Shown here piece after piece: positions 32,776 through 42,382 of a stretch of DNA of 64,000 bases. The stretch lies in contig CALANV010000037.1 in the NCBI GenBank assembly GCA_937926175.1, positions 1 to 64,000 on the forward strand, written 5' to 3'. Source of the stretch: an uncultured Rhodospirillales bacterium (GTDB taxonomy: Bacteria > Pseudomonadota > Alphaproteobacteria > CACIAM-22H2). The notes under the pieces were generated by a model. It searched no databases. It worked only from the letters and a program-made list of their open reading frames with translations, and was not told the DNA's origin. The translations under genes and the position numbers were made by a program. How positions within the stretch are numbered: position 1 is the first letter of the stretch; every line of letters starts with the position of its first letter.

Positions 32776-33686
32776 GTGCGACCATGGAAGAACGCAAGAC
32801 GCATTGCGGTTTCGTCGCCGTGCTCGGCGCGCCGAACGCGGGAAAATCGACGCTCGTCAACCGGCTGGTCGGAGCCAAGGTGTCGATCGTGTCGCCGAAG
32901 GTCCAGACGACGCGCTCGCGGATCACCGGCATCGCGATCCAGGAAAACACCCAGATCGTGTTTCTCGATCTGCCCGGAATCTTCGTGCCGCGCCGGCGTC
33001 TCGACCGTGCCATGGTCGACGCGGCATGGCGCGGCGTCGAGGACGCCGACGTCGTGCTGGTACTGGTCGATGTCACGCGCGGCATCGACGAGAACACCGA
33101 GATCATCCTGACCGGACTGAAGACGCGCGGGCTCAAAGCCGTCCTCGTCCTCAACAAGATCGATCTGGTGAAGCCACCGATGCTGCTGCAGCTGACGGCC
33201 GATCTCAACGCGCGGATGAGTTTCGAGGCGACGTTCATGGTGTCTGCGGCGACCGGCGATGGCGTGGACGATCTCATGCGCTATCTGGTCGCGCACATGC
33301 CCGAAGGTCCGTGGCTCTATCCCGAGGACCAGCTGACCGACCTGCCCGAGCGTCTGCTCGCCGCCGAGATCACGCGCGAGCAGATCTTCCTGCAGCTTCA
33401 CCAGGAGCTTCCCTACAGCGCGGCGGTCGAAACCGACAGGTGGGAGAACTTTGCCGACGGGGCCGTTCGCGTCGACCAGACGATCTACGTCCAGCGCGAA
33501 GGTCAGAAGAAGATCGTCATCGGCGAGAAGGGAAGCCGCATCAAGTCGATCGGCGCGGCCGCGCGGGCGGAACTCGCGCGCGTGCTCGGCCGCAAGGTGC
33601 ACCTGTTCCTTCACGTCAAGGTCGCGGAGGACTGGGCAGAGCGGCGTGAGTTCTTTCGCCCCTGGGGCCTTGAGTACGACGTCTGA
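32772..33686 (+). CDS. era: GTPase Era
   Basis: A 304-residue 16S rRNA-binding GTPase for 30S assembly. G1 is GAPNAGKST, G2 is TTRSRITGI, G4 is NKID and G5 is VSAATGDG. G3 reads DLPGIF instead of the usual DTPGIF. The C-terminal KH domain has IVIGEKGSRIKSIG. It forms the conserved lepB-rnc-era-recO group. Confidence 0.96.
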   Translation: MSATMEERKTHCGFVAVLGAPNAGKSTLVNRLVGAKVSIVSPKVQTTRSRITGIAIQENTQIVFLDLPGIFVPRRRLDRAMVDAAWRGVEDADVVLVLVDVTRGIDENTEIILTGLKTRGLKAVLVLNKIDLVKPPMLLQLTADLNARMSFEATFMVSAATGDGVDDLMRYLVAHMPEGPWLYPEDQLTDLPERLLAAEITREQIFLQLHQELPYSAAVETDRWENFADGAVRVDQTIYVQREGQKKIVIGEKGSRIKSIGAAARAELARVLGRKVHLFLHVKVAEDWAERREFFRPWGLEYDV

Positions 33687-33728
33687 TGGAATGCGCTGGA
33701 GCGGAACCCTTCGTTAGAGTCGCCGGCG

Positions 33729-34475
33729 ATGGAATGGCATGACCAGGGAATTGTCCTCGCGCGCCGGCGTCATGGCGAATCGTCCGCGATCGTATCGCTG
33801 TTCACGCGCGATCATGGTCGCCATGTCGGCCTGGTGCGCGGTGGCAGCGGTCGCCGCGGCGCCGGCGTGTATCAGCCGGGCAACATCGTAAGCGCCGGTT
33901 GGCGCGGCCGCCTGCCGGAGCACCTCGGTACCTTTTCGTGCGAGCTGATCGAAAGCATTGCCGCGCGTCTCCTTGATGACGCGCTGCGTCTGGGGGCGCT
34001 GACTTCCGCCTGTGCGATCATCGAGGCGACGCTGCCCGAGCGGGAGCCGCATCGCAGCCTCTATGAGGCAACGCTCGATCTGGTCCACAGCCTCGAGCAA
34101 CCGGACTGGGCCGCCCGGTATGTGCGCTGGGAATGCCAAGCCCTGGCCGATCTCGGGTTCGGGCTCGAGCTTGGCCGTTGCGCCGTCACCGGCCAGACCC
34201 ACGACCTCGCCTTCGTATCGCCACGGTCGGGTCGGGCCGTCAGCCGCGAGGCGGGGCGCGCCTATGCCGACCGTTTGTTTGCGCTGCCGTCGTTCCTCGG
34301 CGGCCCGGTCGGCGAAGTCCCTGGCCCGGCCAGCGTGCTCGAAGGGCTACGTATCACCGGGCATTTCCTCGAACGCAACGTGCTGGCAGCGAACGACCGG
34401 CCGATGCCGGCCGCGCGTATCCAATTCGTAGAGAGATGGAGACGCACGGCCACAAATTCTGGTAAGAAGGTCTAG
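33729..34475 (+). CDS. recO: DNA repair protein RecO
   Basis: A 248-residue recombination mediator that loads RecA onto SSB-coated DNA. The N-terminal OB fold is visible (GIVLARRRHGESSAIVSLFTRDHGRHVGLVRG). The helical domain has CAVTGQTHDLAFVSPRSGRAVS, where the second pair of zinc-binding cysteines seen in some relatives is absent, as is usual in Alphaproteobacteria. It lies between era and parC. Confidence 0.94.
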   Translation: MEWHDQGIVLARRRHGESSAIVSLFTRDHGRHVGLVRGGSGRRGAGVYQPGNIVSAGWRGRLPEHLGTFSCELIESIAARLLDDALRLGALTSACAIIEATLPEREPHRSLYEATLDLVHSLEQPDWAARYVRWECQALADLGFGLELGRCAVTGQTHDLAFVSPRSGRAVSREAGRAYADRLFALPSFLGGPVGEVPGPASVLEGLRITGHFLERNVLAANDRPMPAARIQFVERWRRTATNSGKKV

Positions 34476-34498
34476 AACGAACTGCGAACTTGAGACCG

Positions 34499-36727
34499 AT
34501 GGCAACGAAGACTCTACCTGCCCCTGCTGCCGAAATCCGCCCGATCCCGCTGGCCGATGCGCTTGGCGAGCGCTACCTGTCCTACGCGCTGTCGACGATC
34601 ATGTCGCGCTCGCTGCCGGACGTGCGCGACGGCCTCAAGCCGGTGCACCGGCGGCTGCTCTATGCGATGCGCCAGCTCGGCCTCGACCCGCAGGCTGGCT
34701 TCAAGAAGTGCGCGCGCGTGGTCGGTGACGTGATCGGTAAATATCACCCGCACGGCGACGCGGCCGTTTACGATGCGCTCGTCCGGCTCGCGCAGGATTT
34801 CGCGCAGCGCTACCCGCTGGTGGACGGGCAGGGCAATTTCGGCAACATCGACGGCGACAATGCCGCGGCCATGCGGTACACCGAGGCGCGCCTGACGGAG
34901 GTCGCGCAGGCGCTGCTCGAAGGCATCGACGAGGACGCGGTCGACTTTCGTCCGACCTACGACGGCGAGGGCGAGGAGCCGGTCGTCCTGCCGGCGGCCT
35001 TTCCCAATCTGCTTGCCAACGGCGCCTCCGGCATCGCCGTGGGCATGGCGACGAGCATTCCGCCGCATAACGTCGGCGAAATCTGCGCCGCGCTTCAGCA
35101 CCTGATCAAATTTCCGAAGGCGACCGTGGCCAAGCTGGTTGAACTCATGCCGGGGCCGGATTTCCCGACCGGCGGTGTGCTGGTGGAATCGCGCGAATCG
35201 GTGGTGCAGGCCTATGCCACGGGCCGCGGCAGTTTCCGCGTGCGCGCCAAGTGGGAGGTCGAGAAACTTCCGCACGGCCAGTACCAGATCGTCATCACCG
35301 AAATTCCGTACCAGGTCCAGAAGTCGCGGCTGATCGAGAAGATTGCCGAACTGCTCGCCGGGAAGAAGCTCGCGCTGCTCGCGGACGTGCGGGACGAATC
35401 CGCCGAGGACGTACGGATCGTGCTCGAGCCGAAGAGCCGCAACGTCGAGCCGGCCGTGCTGATGGAGTCGCTCTTCCGCCAGACCGACCTCGAAATCCGT
35501 TTCCCGCTCAACATGAACGTGCTGGACGCGAACAACGTCCCGCGCGTCATGAACCTGCGCGAGGTGCTGCAGGCCTTCCTCGATCATCGTCACGAGGTGC
35601 TGATCCGCCGGACGCGCTTCCGGCTCGGCAACATCGAGCGGCGGCTGGAGATTCTCGACGGATACCTGATCGCCTACCTCAATATCGACGCGGTGATCCG
35701 CATCATCCGCAACGAGGACGATCCCAAGGCGGTCATGATGCGCAAGTGGCGGTTGACCGAATTGCAGGCCGATTCGATCCTGAACATGCGGCTGCGCGCG
35801 TTGCGCAAGCTCGAGGAAATAGAGATCCGCAACGAGCACAAGAAGCTGAGTCAGGAGAAGAAGGATCTGTCCGATCTTCTCAAGGACGAGAAGAAGCGCT
35901 GGCAGCGCATCAGCGAGGAAATCGGCGAGATTCGCAAACGCTTCGGCGAGAAGACCGCGCTCGGCAGGCGGCGTTGCAAGATTGCCGATGCGCCGACCCC
36001 GGTGGTCGTTCCGGTCGAGGCGTTGATCGAGCGCGAGCCGATCACGATCGTCTGCTCGGAGAAGGGCTGGGTGCGCGCCTTCAAAGGGCACCTCGATGAC
36101 CTGTCCGATATCCGCTACAAGGAAGGCGACCGGGAGCGGTTCAGCCTTCGGGCAGAAAGCACCGACAAACTGCTGGTGTTTGCCACCAACGGGCGATTCT
36201 ACACCATCGCCTGCGATCGGCTGCCGGGCGGCCGTGGCGACGGCGAGCCGCTCAAGCTGATGGTGGATCTCGGCAGCGCCGATGTGGTCCAGCTCTTGCT
36301 GTTCAAGGGCGGGCGCAAGCTGATCGTGGCGTCGAGCGACGGTCGTGGCTTCGTCGTGCCCGAGGACGAGGTCGTCGCGCAGACGCGCGCCGGCAAACAG
36401 GTCCTCAACCTGCCCGAGGGCGTGGAAGCGCGGGCTTGCGCGGTGGTGGAAGGCGACACGGTCGCCGTGATCGGCGAGAACCGGAAGCTGCTTCTGTTCC
36501 CGGTTGCGCAGCTTCCGGAAATGACGCGCGGGCGCGGCGTCATCCTGCAGCGCTATCACAGCGGCGGATTGTCGGATCTCAAGGTATTCAACCGGGCCGA
36601 CGGGTTGTCCTGGCGCGCCGGCAACGGCGTTCGCACCGAAACCAATTTGCGCGATTGGCTTGGCGAGCGCGGGCAGGCCGGGCGTCTGCCGCCCAACGGA
36701 TTTCCGCGTTCGAACCGGTTTACTTGA
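34499..36727 (+). CDS. parC: DNA topoisomerase IV subunit A
   Basis: A 742-residue type IIA topoisomerase subunit that decatenates sister chromosomes with ParE. The breakage-reunion domain has GLKPVHRRLLYAM, KYHPHGDAAVYDALVRLAQDF and the active-site Tyr127 in AAMRYTEARLTE. The C-terminal beta-pinwheel repeats follow from about residue 500, and the GyrA-box is absent, supporting ParC over GyrA. At the quinolone pocket the residues equivalent to E. coli Ser80 and Glu84 are Ala88 and Asp92. ATG 34499 is chosen over an upstream TTG. Confidence 0.93.
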   Translation: MATKTLPAPAAEIRPIPLADALGERYLSYALSTIMSRSLPDVRDGLKPVHRRLLYAMRQLGLDPQAGFKKCARVVGDVIGKYHPHGDAAVYDALVRLAQDFAQRYPLVDGQGNFGNIDGDNAAAMRYTEARLTEVAQALLEGIDEDAVDFRPTYDGEGEEPVVLPAAFPNLLANGASGIAVGMATSIPPHNVGEICAALQHLIKFPKATVAKLVELMPGPDFPTGGVLVESRESVVQAYATGRGSFRVRAKWEVEKLPHGQYQIVITEIPYQVQKSRLIEKIAELLAGKKLALLADVRDESAEDVRIVLEPKSRNVEPAVLMESLFRQTDLEIRFPLNMNVLDANNVPRVMNLREVLQAFLDHRHEVLIRRTRFRLGNIERRLEILDGYLIAYLNIDAVIRIIRNEDDPKAVMMRKWRLTELQADSILNMRLRALRKLEEIEIRNEHKKLSQEKKDLSDLLKDEKKRWQRISEEIGEIRKRFGEKTALGRRRCKIADAPTPVVVPVEALIEREPITIVCSEKGWVRAFKGHLDDLSDIRYKEGDRERFSLRAESTDKLLVFATNGRFYTIACDRLPGGRGDGEPLKLMVDLGSADVVQLLLFKGGRKLIVASSDGRGFVVPEDEVVAQTRAGKQVLNLPEGVEARACAVVEGDTVAVIGENRKLLLFPVAQLPEMTRGRGVILQRYHSGGLSDLKVFNRADGLSWRAGNGVRTETNLRDWLGERGQAGRLPPNGFPRSNRFT

Positions 36728-36821
36728 GCCACGGCCGCGTCTATAAGGCGTCCCGATTCCTAAAACCGCACGGTTACCGGCGCGTAGGGCGTCGGCAGCC
36801 CAGCAATTTCATGGGGGAGAC

Positions 36822-37415
36822 ATGAAGCAGGCGGCCGTTGGCCCGACCTTGATCGAGCGATTGTGGCCCAGCCAGGGCGCTGCGGCGATGCGCGCGATCG
36901 TACTTGTGGCGCTGGGAACCGCGCTGCTGACCGCGTCGGCGAAGGTTCAGGTCCCAATGTGGCCGGTCCCGATGACCATGCAGTCGTTCGTTGTCCTGGT
37001 CATCGGCATGGCTTATGGGACACGCCTCGCCGCGGCAACGGTGGCGCTCTACCTGATCGAAGGCGCGTTCGGGCTGCCAGTGTTCGCCGGAACGCCCGAG
37101 AAGGGCATTGGCTTGGCGTATATGGCCGGACCGACCGGCGGGTATCTGTTCGGGTTCCTGGTGGCCGCTGCTGCGATGGGGTGGCTCGCCGAGCGGGGGT
37201 GGGACCGCACACTGCCGCGGGCCGTATTCGCCATGACGGTCGGGACGGTGCTGCTGTTCGCGCCGGGCATCGCATGGCTTGCCGTTCTGTTCGGCGCCGA
37301 AAAGGCAATTGCGGTCGGCGTTGTTCCGTTCATCTTGGGCTCGGTTGTCAAGCTTGGGCTTGCCGCCGCCGTCCTGCCGCTGGCGTGGAAGGCGGTCGAG
37401 ACGCGGCGGCGCTGA
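36822..37415 (+). CDS. bioY: Biotin transporter BioY (ECF S component)
   Basis: A 197-residue membrane protein with six predicted helices. VPMWPVPMTMQSFVVLVIG, LYLIEGAFGLPVFAG and GPTGGYLFGFL are BioY signatures. No bioM/bioN lie nearby, so it may act alone or use distant energising subunits. Start ATG with SD GGGGGAGA. A TCTATAA sequence at 36740-36746 matches 7 of 10 positions of the alphaproteobacterial BioR box (TTATCTATAA); that link is weak. Confidence 0.93.
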   Translation: MKQAAVGPTLIERLWPSQGAAAMRAIVLVALGTALLTASAKVQVPMWPVPMTMQSFVVLVIGMAYGTRLAAATVALYLIEGAFGLPVFAGTPEKGIGLAYMAGPTGGYLFGFLVAAAAMGWLAERGWDRTLPRAVFAMTVGTVLLFAPGIAWLAVLFGAEKAIAVGVVPFILGSVVKLGLAAAVLPLAWKAVETRRR

Positions 37416-37681
37416 GATCGTGTAATCCGACACAGGAAGACGGAAAAATTAACGAACAAGGACCCGCGGCGTGAACGAAGAAGCCGCGTGGCGAACGACG
37501 GGAAGGCGTAACGTAGACGAACCGGCGGCGTCCGGATGCCGCCGCAAACGGGGGACGTGATCCATGCGAGCTGTTGTGGCTCGCGCCGTACGACCATTCG
37601 ACTCTGGCGGCCGTCATGGCCGCATCTCGGTTTCGGGTCCGGGGCGGATCGTCCGTTTCTCGCAACGGAGAGGGTAGGGGC

Positions 37682-38251
37682 GTGTGGAACGTCTTGCTGG
37701 GAATTAGCCGCCTCATCGACGCGGTCAACGACCGCGTCGGTCGCGTCGTCTACTGGCTCGTGCTGGTCGCTGTGGTCGTCAGTTCGGGTAACGCATCGGT
37801 GCGGTATCTCTTCAACACGAGCTCGAACGCGTGGCTGGAGCTGCAGTGGTATCTGTTCTCGGCCATCTTTCTGCTCTGCGCCGGCTATACGCTTCTGCGA
37901 AACGAGCATATCCGGATCGACATCGTCTCGGGCCGCTTCTCGCGACGGACGCAGACGTGGATCGACGTCATCGGCACGATCTTCTTTCTGCTGCCGATGT
38001 CGGTTCTGATCATGTGGCTTTCCTGGCCGATGGTCGTCGATTCCTACGTGCGGCAGGAACTGTCCAGTGATGCCGGTGGTCTGCTGCGCTGGCCGGTCAA
38101 GGTGCTCATTCCGATCGGCTTCTTCCTGCTGTCGGCTCAAGGCGTGTCCGAACTCATCAAGCGGCTCGCCTATCTCAAGGGGCTCATCTCCGATCCGGCG
38201 GAGAAGCAGCAGGCCCATGGCGCGGCCGAAGCGACCGGAGAACACGTATGA
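37682..38251 (+). CDS. TRAP transporter small membrane subunit (DctQ family)
   Basis: A 189-residue protein with four membrane helices (about residues 20-40, 52-72, 95-118 and 138-160) and DctQ features such as WLELQWYLFSAIFLLCAGYTLLRNEHIRIDI. The GTG at 37682 has SD GGAGAGGG, and the frame upstream looks non-coding. It overlaps dctM by 4 nt (ATGA). It pairs with dctM and with the substrate-binding protein at 39804 to import organic acids driven by a sodium gradient. Confidence 0.9.
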   Translation: MWNVLLGISRLIDAVNDRVGRVVYWLVLVAVVVSSGNASVRYLFNTSSNAWLELQWYLFSAIFLLCAGYTLLRNEHIRIDIVSGRFSRRTQTWIDVIGTIFFLLPMSVLIMWLSWPMVVDSYVRQELSSDAGGLLRWPVKVLIPIGFFLLSAQGVSELIKRLAYLKGLISDPAEKQQAHGAAEATGEHV

Positions 38252-39696
38252 TCGAGTTCGTCGCGCATAACATGGCGCCGCTGATGTTCGGGGCGCTGGT
38301 CGTCTTCCTGCTGAGCGGCTACCCGGTGGCTTTTGCGCTCGCCGCCAACGGCATGTTGTTCGGCTTCATCGGGATCGAATTGGGGCTGTTCCCGCCGGAG
38401 CTCTTCCAGGCCCTGCCGGAGCGCGTGTTCGGGATCATGCGCAACGATACGTTGCTCGCCATTCCGTTCTTCACGTTCATGGGGCTGATCCTCGAACGGA
38501 GCGGTATGGCCGAGGATCTGCTCGACACCATCGGGCAGCTGTTCGGGCCGCTTCGCGGCGGACTGGCATATGCCGTCATCTTCGTGGGTGCGCTGCTTGC
38601 CGCGACGACCGGTGTCGTCGCCGCCTCCGTCATCTCAATGGGCCTGATTTCGCTGCCGATCATGCTGCGCTACGGTTATGACCGTCGGCTGGCCACGGGC
38701 GCGATCGCCGCTTCGGGCACGCTCGCCCAGATCATTCCGCCGAGCCTGGTGCTCATCGTTATGGCCGACCAGCTGGGACGTTCCGTCGGCGACATGTATG
38801 CCGGTGCGTTCGTCCCTGGGCTCGTGCTGACGGCCCTCTATGCGCTCTACGTGCTCGGCCTCACCATCGTTCGCCCCGATGCTGCGCCGGCCCTGCCACC
38901 GGAGGCCAGGACGCTGTGGGGATTCAAGCTGGCGAGGCGCGTCGTCCTTTCGCTCATACCGCCGCTCGTCCTGATCTTCCTGGTGCTCGGTACGATCTTC
39001 CTCGGCGTCGCGACGCCGACCGAAGGGGGCGCGATGGGGGCGTCCGGAGCGTTGATTCTGGCGCTGATCAACCGCCGCCTCAACTGGTCGTTGCTGCGGC
39101 AGGCGATGGACACGACGGCGAAACTGTCGTCGTTCGTGATCTTCATCCTGATCGGTTCGACGGTCTTCGGACTCGTGTTCCGCGGGGTCGATGGCGACCT
39201 CTGGGTCGAGCATCTCCTCACCGGTCTCCCGGGCGGCCAGCTGGGGTTCCTGATCTTCGTCAACTTGATGGTCTTCCTGCTGGCGTTTTTCCTCGACTTT
39301 TTCGAGCTGGCGTTCATCGTCGTGCCGCTGCTCGGGCCTGTCGCGGAGAAGCTCGGGATCGACCTAATCTGGTTCGGCATCCTGCTGGGCGTCAACATGC
39401 AGACGTCGTTCATGCATCCGCCGTTCGGGTTCGCGCTTTTCTACCTGCGCAGCGTGGCGCCGAAGAGCGATTACATTGACAAGGTCACAGGCAAGCTCGT
39501 CGAACGGGTTACCACCGGACAGATCTACTGGGGGGCGGTGCCGTTTGTCTGCATCCAGATCATCATGGTGGCGCTCGTCATCGCCTTTCCGGAGATGGTG
39601 TCCTGGGGGATCGACAGCAGCCCCAAGGTCGATCCCAGCCAGATCCAGATCGACATCCCAGTCTTCGAGCCGGCGCCGCCACCCGTCTTCAAATAG
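38248..39696 (+). CDS. TRAP transporter large permease (DctM family)
   Basis: A 482-residue integral membrane protein with about twelve helices. It has FALAANGMLFGFIGIELG, NDTLLAIPFFTFMG, the glycine-rich GALLAATTGVVAASVISMG, IIPPSLVLIVMADQLGRSVGDMYAGAFVPG, and a second related half. It forms the sodium-coupled translocation channel with DctQ. A clear bidirectional terminator follows. Confidence 0.93.
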   Translation: MIEFVAHNMAPLMFGALVVFLLSGYPVAFALAANGMLFGFIGIELGLFPPELFQALPERVFGIMRNDTLLAIPFFTFMGLILERSGMAEDLLDTIGQLFGPLRGGLAYAVIFVGALLAATTGVVAASVISMGLISLPIMLRYGYDRRLATGAIAASGTLAQIIPPSLVLIVMADQLGRSVGDMYAGAFVPGLVLTALYALYVLGLTIVRPDAAPALPPEARTLWGFKLARRVVLSLIPPLVLIFLVLGTIFLGVATPTEGGAMGASGALILALINRRLNWSLLRQAMDTTAKLSSFVIFILIGSTVFGLVFRGVDGDLWVEHLLTGLPGGQLGFLIFVNLMVFLLAFFLDFFELAFIVVPLLGPVAEKLGIDLIWFGILLGVNMQTSFMHPPFGFALFYLRSVAPKSDYIDKVTGKLVERVTTGQIYWGAVPFVCIQIIMVALVIAFPEMVSWGIDSSPKVDPSQIQIDIPVFEPAPPPVFK

Positions 39697-39741
39697 ACGC
39701 GGGCGGCAGCCGCGGCGCCGGGAAGTTTCCCTGAAATGAAA

Positions 39742-39765
39742 AAAGCCCCGCAAGTGCGGGGCTTT
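39742..39765. terminator. Intrinsic bidirectional terminator
   Basis: AAAGCCCCGC (39742-39751) pairs with GCGGGGCTTT (39756-39765) around AAGT. An A-run precedes and T residues follow, so it can end the dctQM transcript and the convergent dctP transcript. Confidence 0.88.
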
Positions 39766-39803
39766 AGTTGACAATCTGACGATTGTTCGCTGATGCGGGC
39801 GGA

Positions 39804-40895
39804 TCACCTGCGCGCCGACTGGGAGAACACGAAATTGTCGAACGTGTTCTCGGCGATGCGGAACCACAGGTATTCCTCGTCGCGGAACGGCTTCCACGAA
39901 TCGTAGATCTTCTTGAACTTCGGATTCTGCTTCGAAAGCTCGTCGTAAAGTTCAAAGGTGACCTTGTAGGCCGCCTCCATGATCTCCCGCGAGAACGGCC
40001 GCAGCTGCGTGCCGGCAGCGACCAGACGCCGGATCGCTCCCGGGTTCTGGGTGTCGTACTTGCCGACCATCCATGCGTTGGCTTCGCCGCAAGCGGCTTC
40101 GAGCGCGTTCTGGTAGGCCTTCGGCAGCGATTCCCATTGATTTTGGTTGATGTAGAGCGACAGCTGCGCGCTGCCCTCCCAAAACCCGGGATAGTAGTAG
40201 TACTTGGCGACCTTCTGGAACCCGAGCTTCTCGTCGTCATAAGGGCCGACCCACTCGGCCGCGTCGATCGTGCCCTTCTCGAGGGCCGGGTAGATGTCGC
40301 CGGCCGCGATCTGCGTCGGCACGACGCCGAGCTTCGTCAGGATCTGTCCGGCAATGCCGGCGATGCGGAACTTGAGGCCGTCGAGATCCTTGACGGTATT
40401 GATCTCCTTGCGGAACCAGCCGCCCATCTGTGTGCCGGTATTGCCGGCCGGGAAGTTGATGATGTTGTAGTCCTTGAGGAACTCGCGCGTCAGCTCGAGC
40501 CCGCCGCCATTCGTCATCCAGGCATTCTGCTGGCGGGCGTTGAGGCCGAACGGCACCGTCGTCTCGAACGCGAAGGTGGGGTCCTTGCCGACGTAATAGT
40601 AGCTCGCGGTATGGCCGCACTCGACGGTCCCCGCCTGCACGGCATCGAGCACCTGGAGGCCCGGCACGAGTTCGCCGGCCGCGAAGACGCGGATCTGGAA
40701 CTTGTTGTCGGTTATCGCCGCGACACGCTTGGCGATCAACTCCGACGTGCCGAAGATCGTGTCGAGGCTCTTGGGGAAGCTGGAGGCCATGCGCCAGCGG
40801 ATTTCCGGCTGGCTCTGGGCGATCGCAGGGGCCGCGAGCGTCGTGGCAGCGACAGCACCCATGCCGGCTGACTTCAGGAATTGACGGCGTTTCAT
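39804..40895 (-). CDS. TRAP substrate-binding protein, TakP-like (2-oxoacids)
   Basis: A 363-residue periplasmic protein with a Tat-type signal (MKRRQFLKSAGMGAVAATTL, cleaved near AIAQ). It strongly resembles Rhodobacter TakP: WRMASSFPKSLDTIFG, AGELVPGLQVLDAV, GNTGTQMGGWFRKEI, GDIYPALEKGTIDA and WVGPYDDEKLGF. TakP binds pyruvate and other 2-oxo monocarboxylates with a cation. It faces the dctQM pair across the terminator, so the three subunits are split into two convergent transcripts. The ATG at 40895 has an AAGAGAA SD. Confidence 0.9.
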   Translation of the reverse strand: MKRRQFLKSAGMGAVAATTLAAPAIAQSQPEIRWRMASSFPKSLDTIFGTSELIAKRVAAITDNKFQIRVFAAGELVPGLQVLDAVQAGTVECGHTASYYYVGKDPTFAFETTVPFGLNARQQNAWMTNGGGLELTREFLKDYNIINFPAGNTGTQMGGWFRKEINTVKDLDGLKFRIAGIAGQILTKLGVVPTQIAAGDIYPALEKGTIDAAEWVGPYDDEKLGFQKVAKYYYYPGFWEGSAQLSLYINQNQWESLPKAYQNALEAACGEANAWMVGKYDTQNPGAIRRLVAAGTQLRPFSREIMEAAYKVTFELYDELSKQNPKFKKIYDSWKPFRDEEYLWFRIAENTFDNFVFSQSARR

Positions 40896-41065
40896 CTCGA
40901 CATTCTCTTTCTTGCAGGCCCGTTGACGGAGCGGCAGTCGGCGAGCGGCCCACCTCGCTGGCTGCCGGCGGTAACTCATTCACCGCATGAGAACGCAAAT
41001 TATAGGTGAACTTCCCGGGCACGGCGCAACAATATTACGCCGAAACAGATATCCGGCCGTGCCCA

Positions 41066-41782
41066 TTAGGGCTCGAGCAGGCGCCATCCGTCCCGGGTAA
41101 GGGTCTCGAGAGGCCGAAAACGGGCCTTGTAGGCCATCTTGCGGCTGTCGGCGATCCAGTAGCCGAGATAGACGTGATCCAGCCCCTCCCGGCGCGCCAT
41201 GTCGATCAGGGTGAGGATCAGGAAGCTGCCGGTGCTCCGCCAGGGCTGGTCCGGATCGTAGAAGCTGTAAACCGCCGAGAATCCGTTGGCCATGCGGTCG
41301 GTCAGGCAGGCGCCGACCAGCGTGCCGTCGCGGCTCCGCAGTTCGAGAATGAGGCTGCGGATCGCGCCGACCTCGACCATGGCCTGATAATCCGCCAACC
41401 CCATGCGCGCCATTTCGCCGTCGCTGTGCCGGGCGGCCTGATAGCGTTGGAACAACGCATATTGCTCGGTGGTGGCGCGTGCCGGCCGTTCGCTGGCCAC
41501 GAGATCGGCATTGGCGGCCCTGACTCGCCGCCAGCCCCGCGTGTCGCGGAACGCTGCCACCGGAATGCGTACCGGGACGCAGGCATTGCAGCCCGGGCAC
41601 GCGGGTCGGTAGGCGAAGCCGAGACTGCGGCGGAATCCGGCCTCGGACAGAATCTCGTAGTTGCTTGCAGCCTGCGGGCCGCACAGATCGGCAAAGATGC
41701 GCCGCTCGATCCGGCCTGGCACATAAGGACAGGGGGCGGGGGCCGAGTAGTAAAACCTTGTGGATGATGACGGCAGGGTCAT
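41066..41782 (-). CDS. bpt: Aspartate/glutamate leucyltransferase
   Basis: A 238-residue N-end-rule transferase that adds Leu to proteins with N-terminal Asp or Glu, marking them for ClpAP. It carries CPYVPGRIERRIFADL, the cysteine cluster PACPGCNACVPVRIPV, SAVYSFYDP and YLGYWIADSRKMAYKARF. ATG 41782 overlaps the stop of the RDD gene (ATGA). Confidence 0.92.
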   Translation of the reverse strand: MTLPSSSTRFYYSAPAPCPYVPGRIERRIFADLCGPQAASNYEILSEAGFRRSLGFAYRPACPGCNACVPVRIPVAAFRDTRGWRRVRAANADLVASERPARATTEQYALFQRYQAARHSDGEMARMGLADYQAMVEVGAIRSLILELRSRDGTLVGACLTDRMANGFSAVYSFYDPDQPWRSTGSFLILTLIDMARREGLDHVYLGYWIADSRKMAYKARFRPLETLTRDGWRLLEP

Positions 41783-42297
41783 GTCGGCGTAAACGGGCTT
41801 TGGTGGACGCCTCCGCCGATCGAAGTCCGGCGAACGACGAGAGTTCCGGACAGCCAGTCGTGCAGCGTGCGGCGATGGCGGTTGAAGAAGACGAAAGCCA
41901 GGATGAGGAAACTTGTCGGGAAGACGGTCACATAGAATAGCGCGCTTTGCACGAAAGCCTGGGCATAGCTCGGGCGGCCGCCGTTCAAGTCGATTACGCG
42001 CAGGTCGAACAGCCATTGTCCGATCGTGGCCGAGGTCGGACCGCCGATCAGCAGCGTATGATAGCTGATCGGAATGATGGCAAAGAGAAGAGAGAAGGGC
42101 GACGCCAGCAATCCGAACGAAAGGACGATGAACGGGAAGGAGACGGCCACGGCGATGACGCCGAGGACGGAGATCAGCGCCACGTCGACCGCATAGGCGG
42201 CCGCGCGCCGCCACAGAACCCCGCGAAGCTCGGCCGGTCCGATGACGACCCGAACGTCCGAAGTCGGGATCAGTGCGCCAGGAACATCTCTTTCCAT
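41779..42297 (-). CDS. RDD-family membrane protein
   Basis: A 172-residue inner-membrane protein with about three helices. The family markers are LWRRAAAYAVDVALI (Arg and Asp) and TIGQWLFDLRVID, with a final HDWLSGTLVVRR. The function of RDD proteins is poorly known; some are linked to ion transport. It is coupled to bpt, an arrangement found in other Alphaproteobacteria. Confidence 0.87.
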   Translation of the reverse strand: MERDVPGALIPTSDVRVVIGPAELRGVLWRRAAAYAVDVALISVLGVIAVAVSFPFIVLSFGLLASPFSLLFAIIPISYHTLLIGGPTSATIGQWLFDLRVIDLNGGRPSYAQAFVQSALFYVTVFPTSFLILAFVFFNRHRRTLHDWLSGTLVVRRTSIGGGVHQSPFTPT

Positions 42298-42382
42298 CGT
42301 CCCGAAGCTTGCTGCGTCGATCCGCCGTCATGCAGCGTAGGACAGGCAGAAGACCGCTGCAAGAAACGCGCGTCGGGCCGGT

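Noticed and set aside
34514..36559. 681-codon minus-strand frame
   Set aside because: Antisense to parC; long open shadow frames are expected at this GC content.
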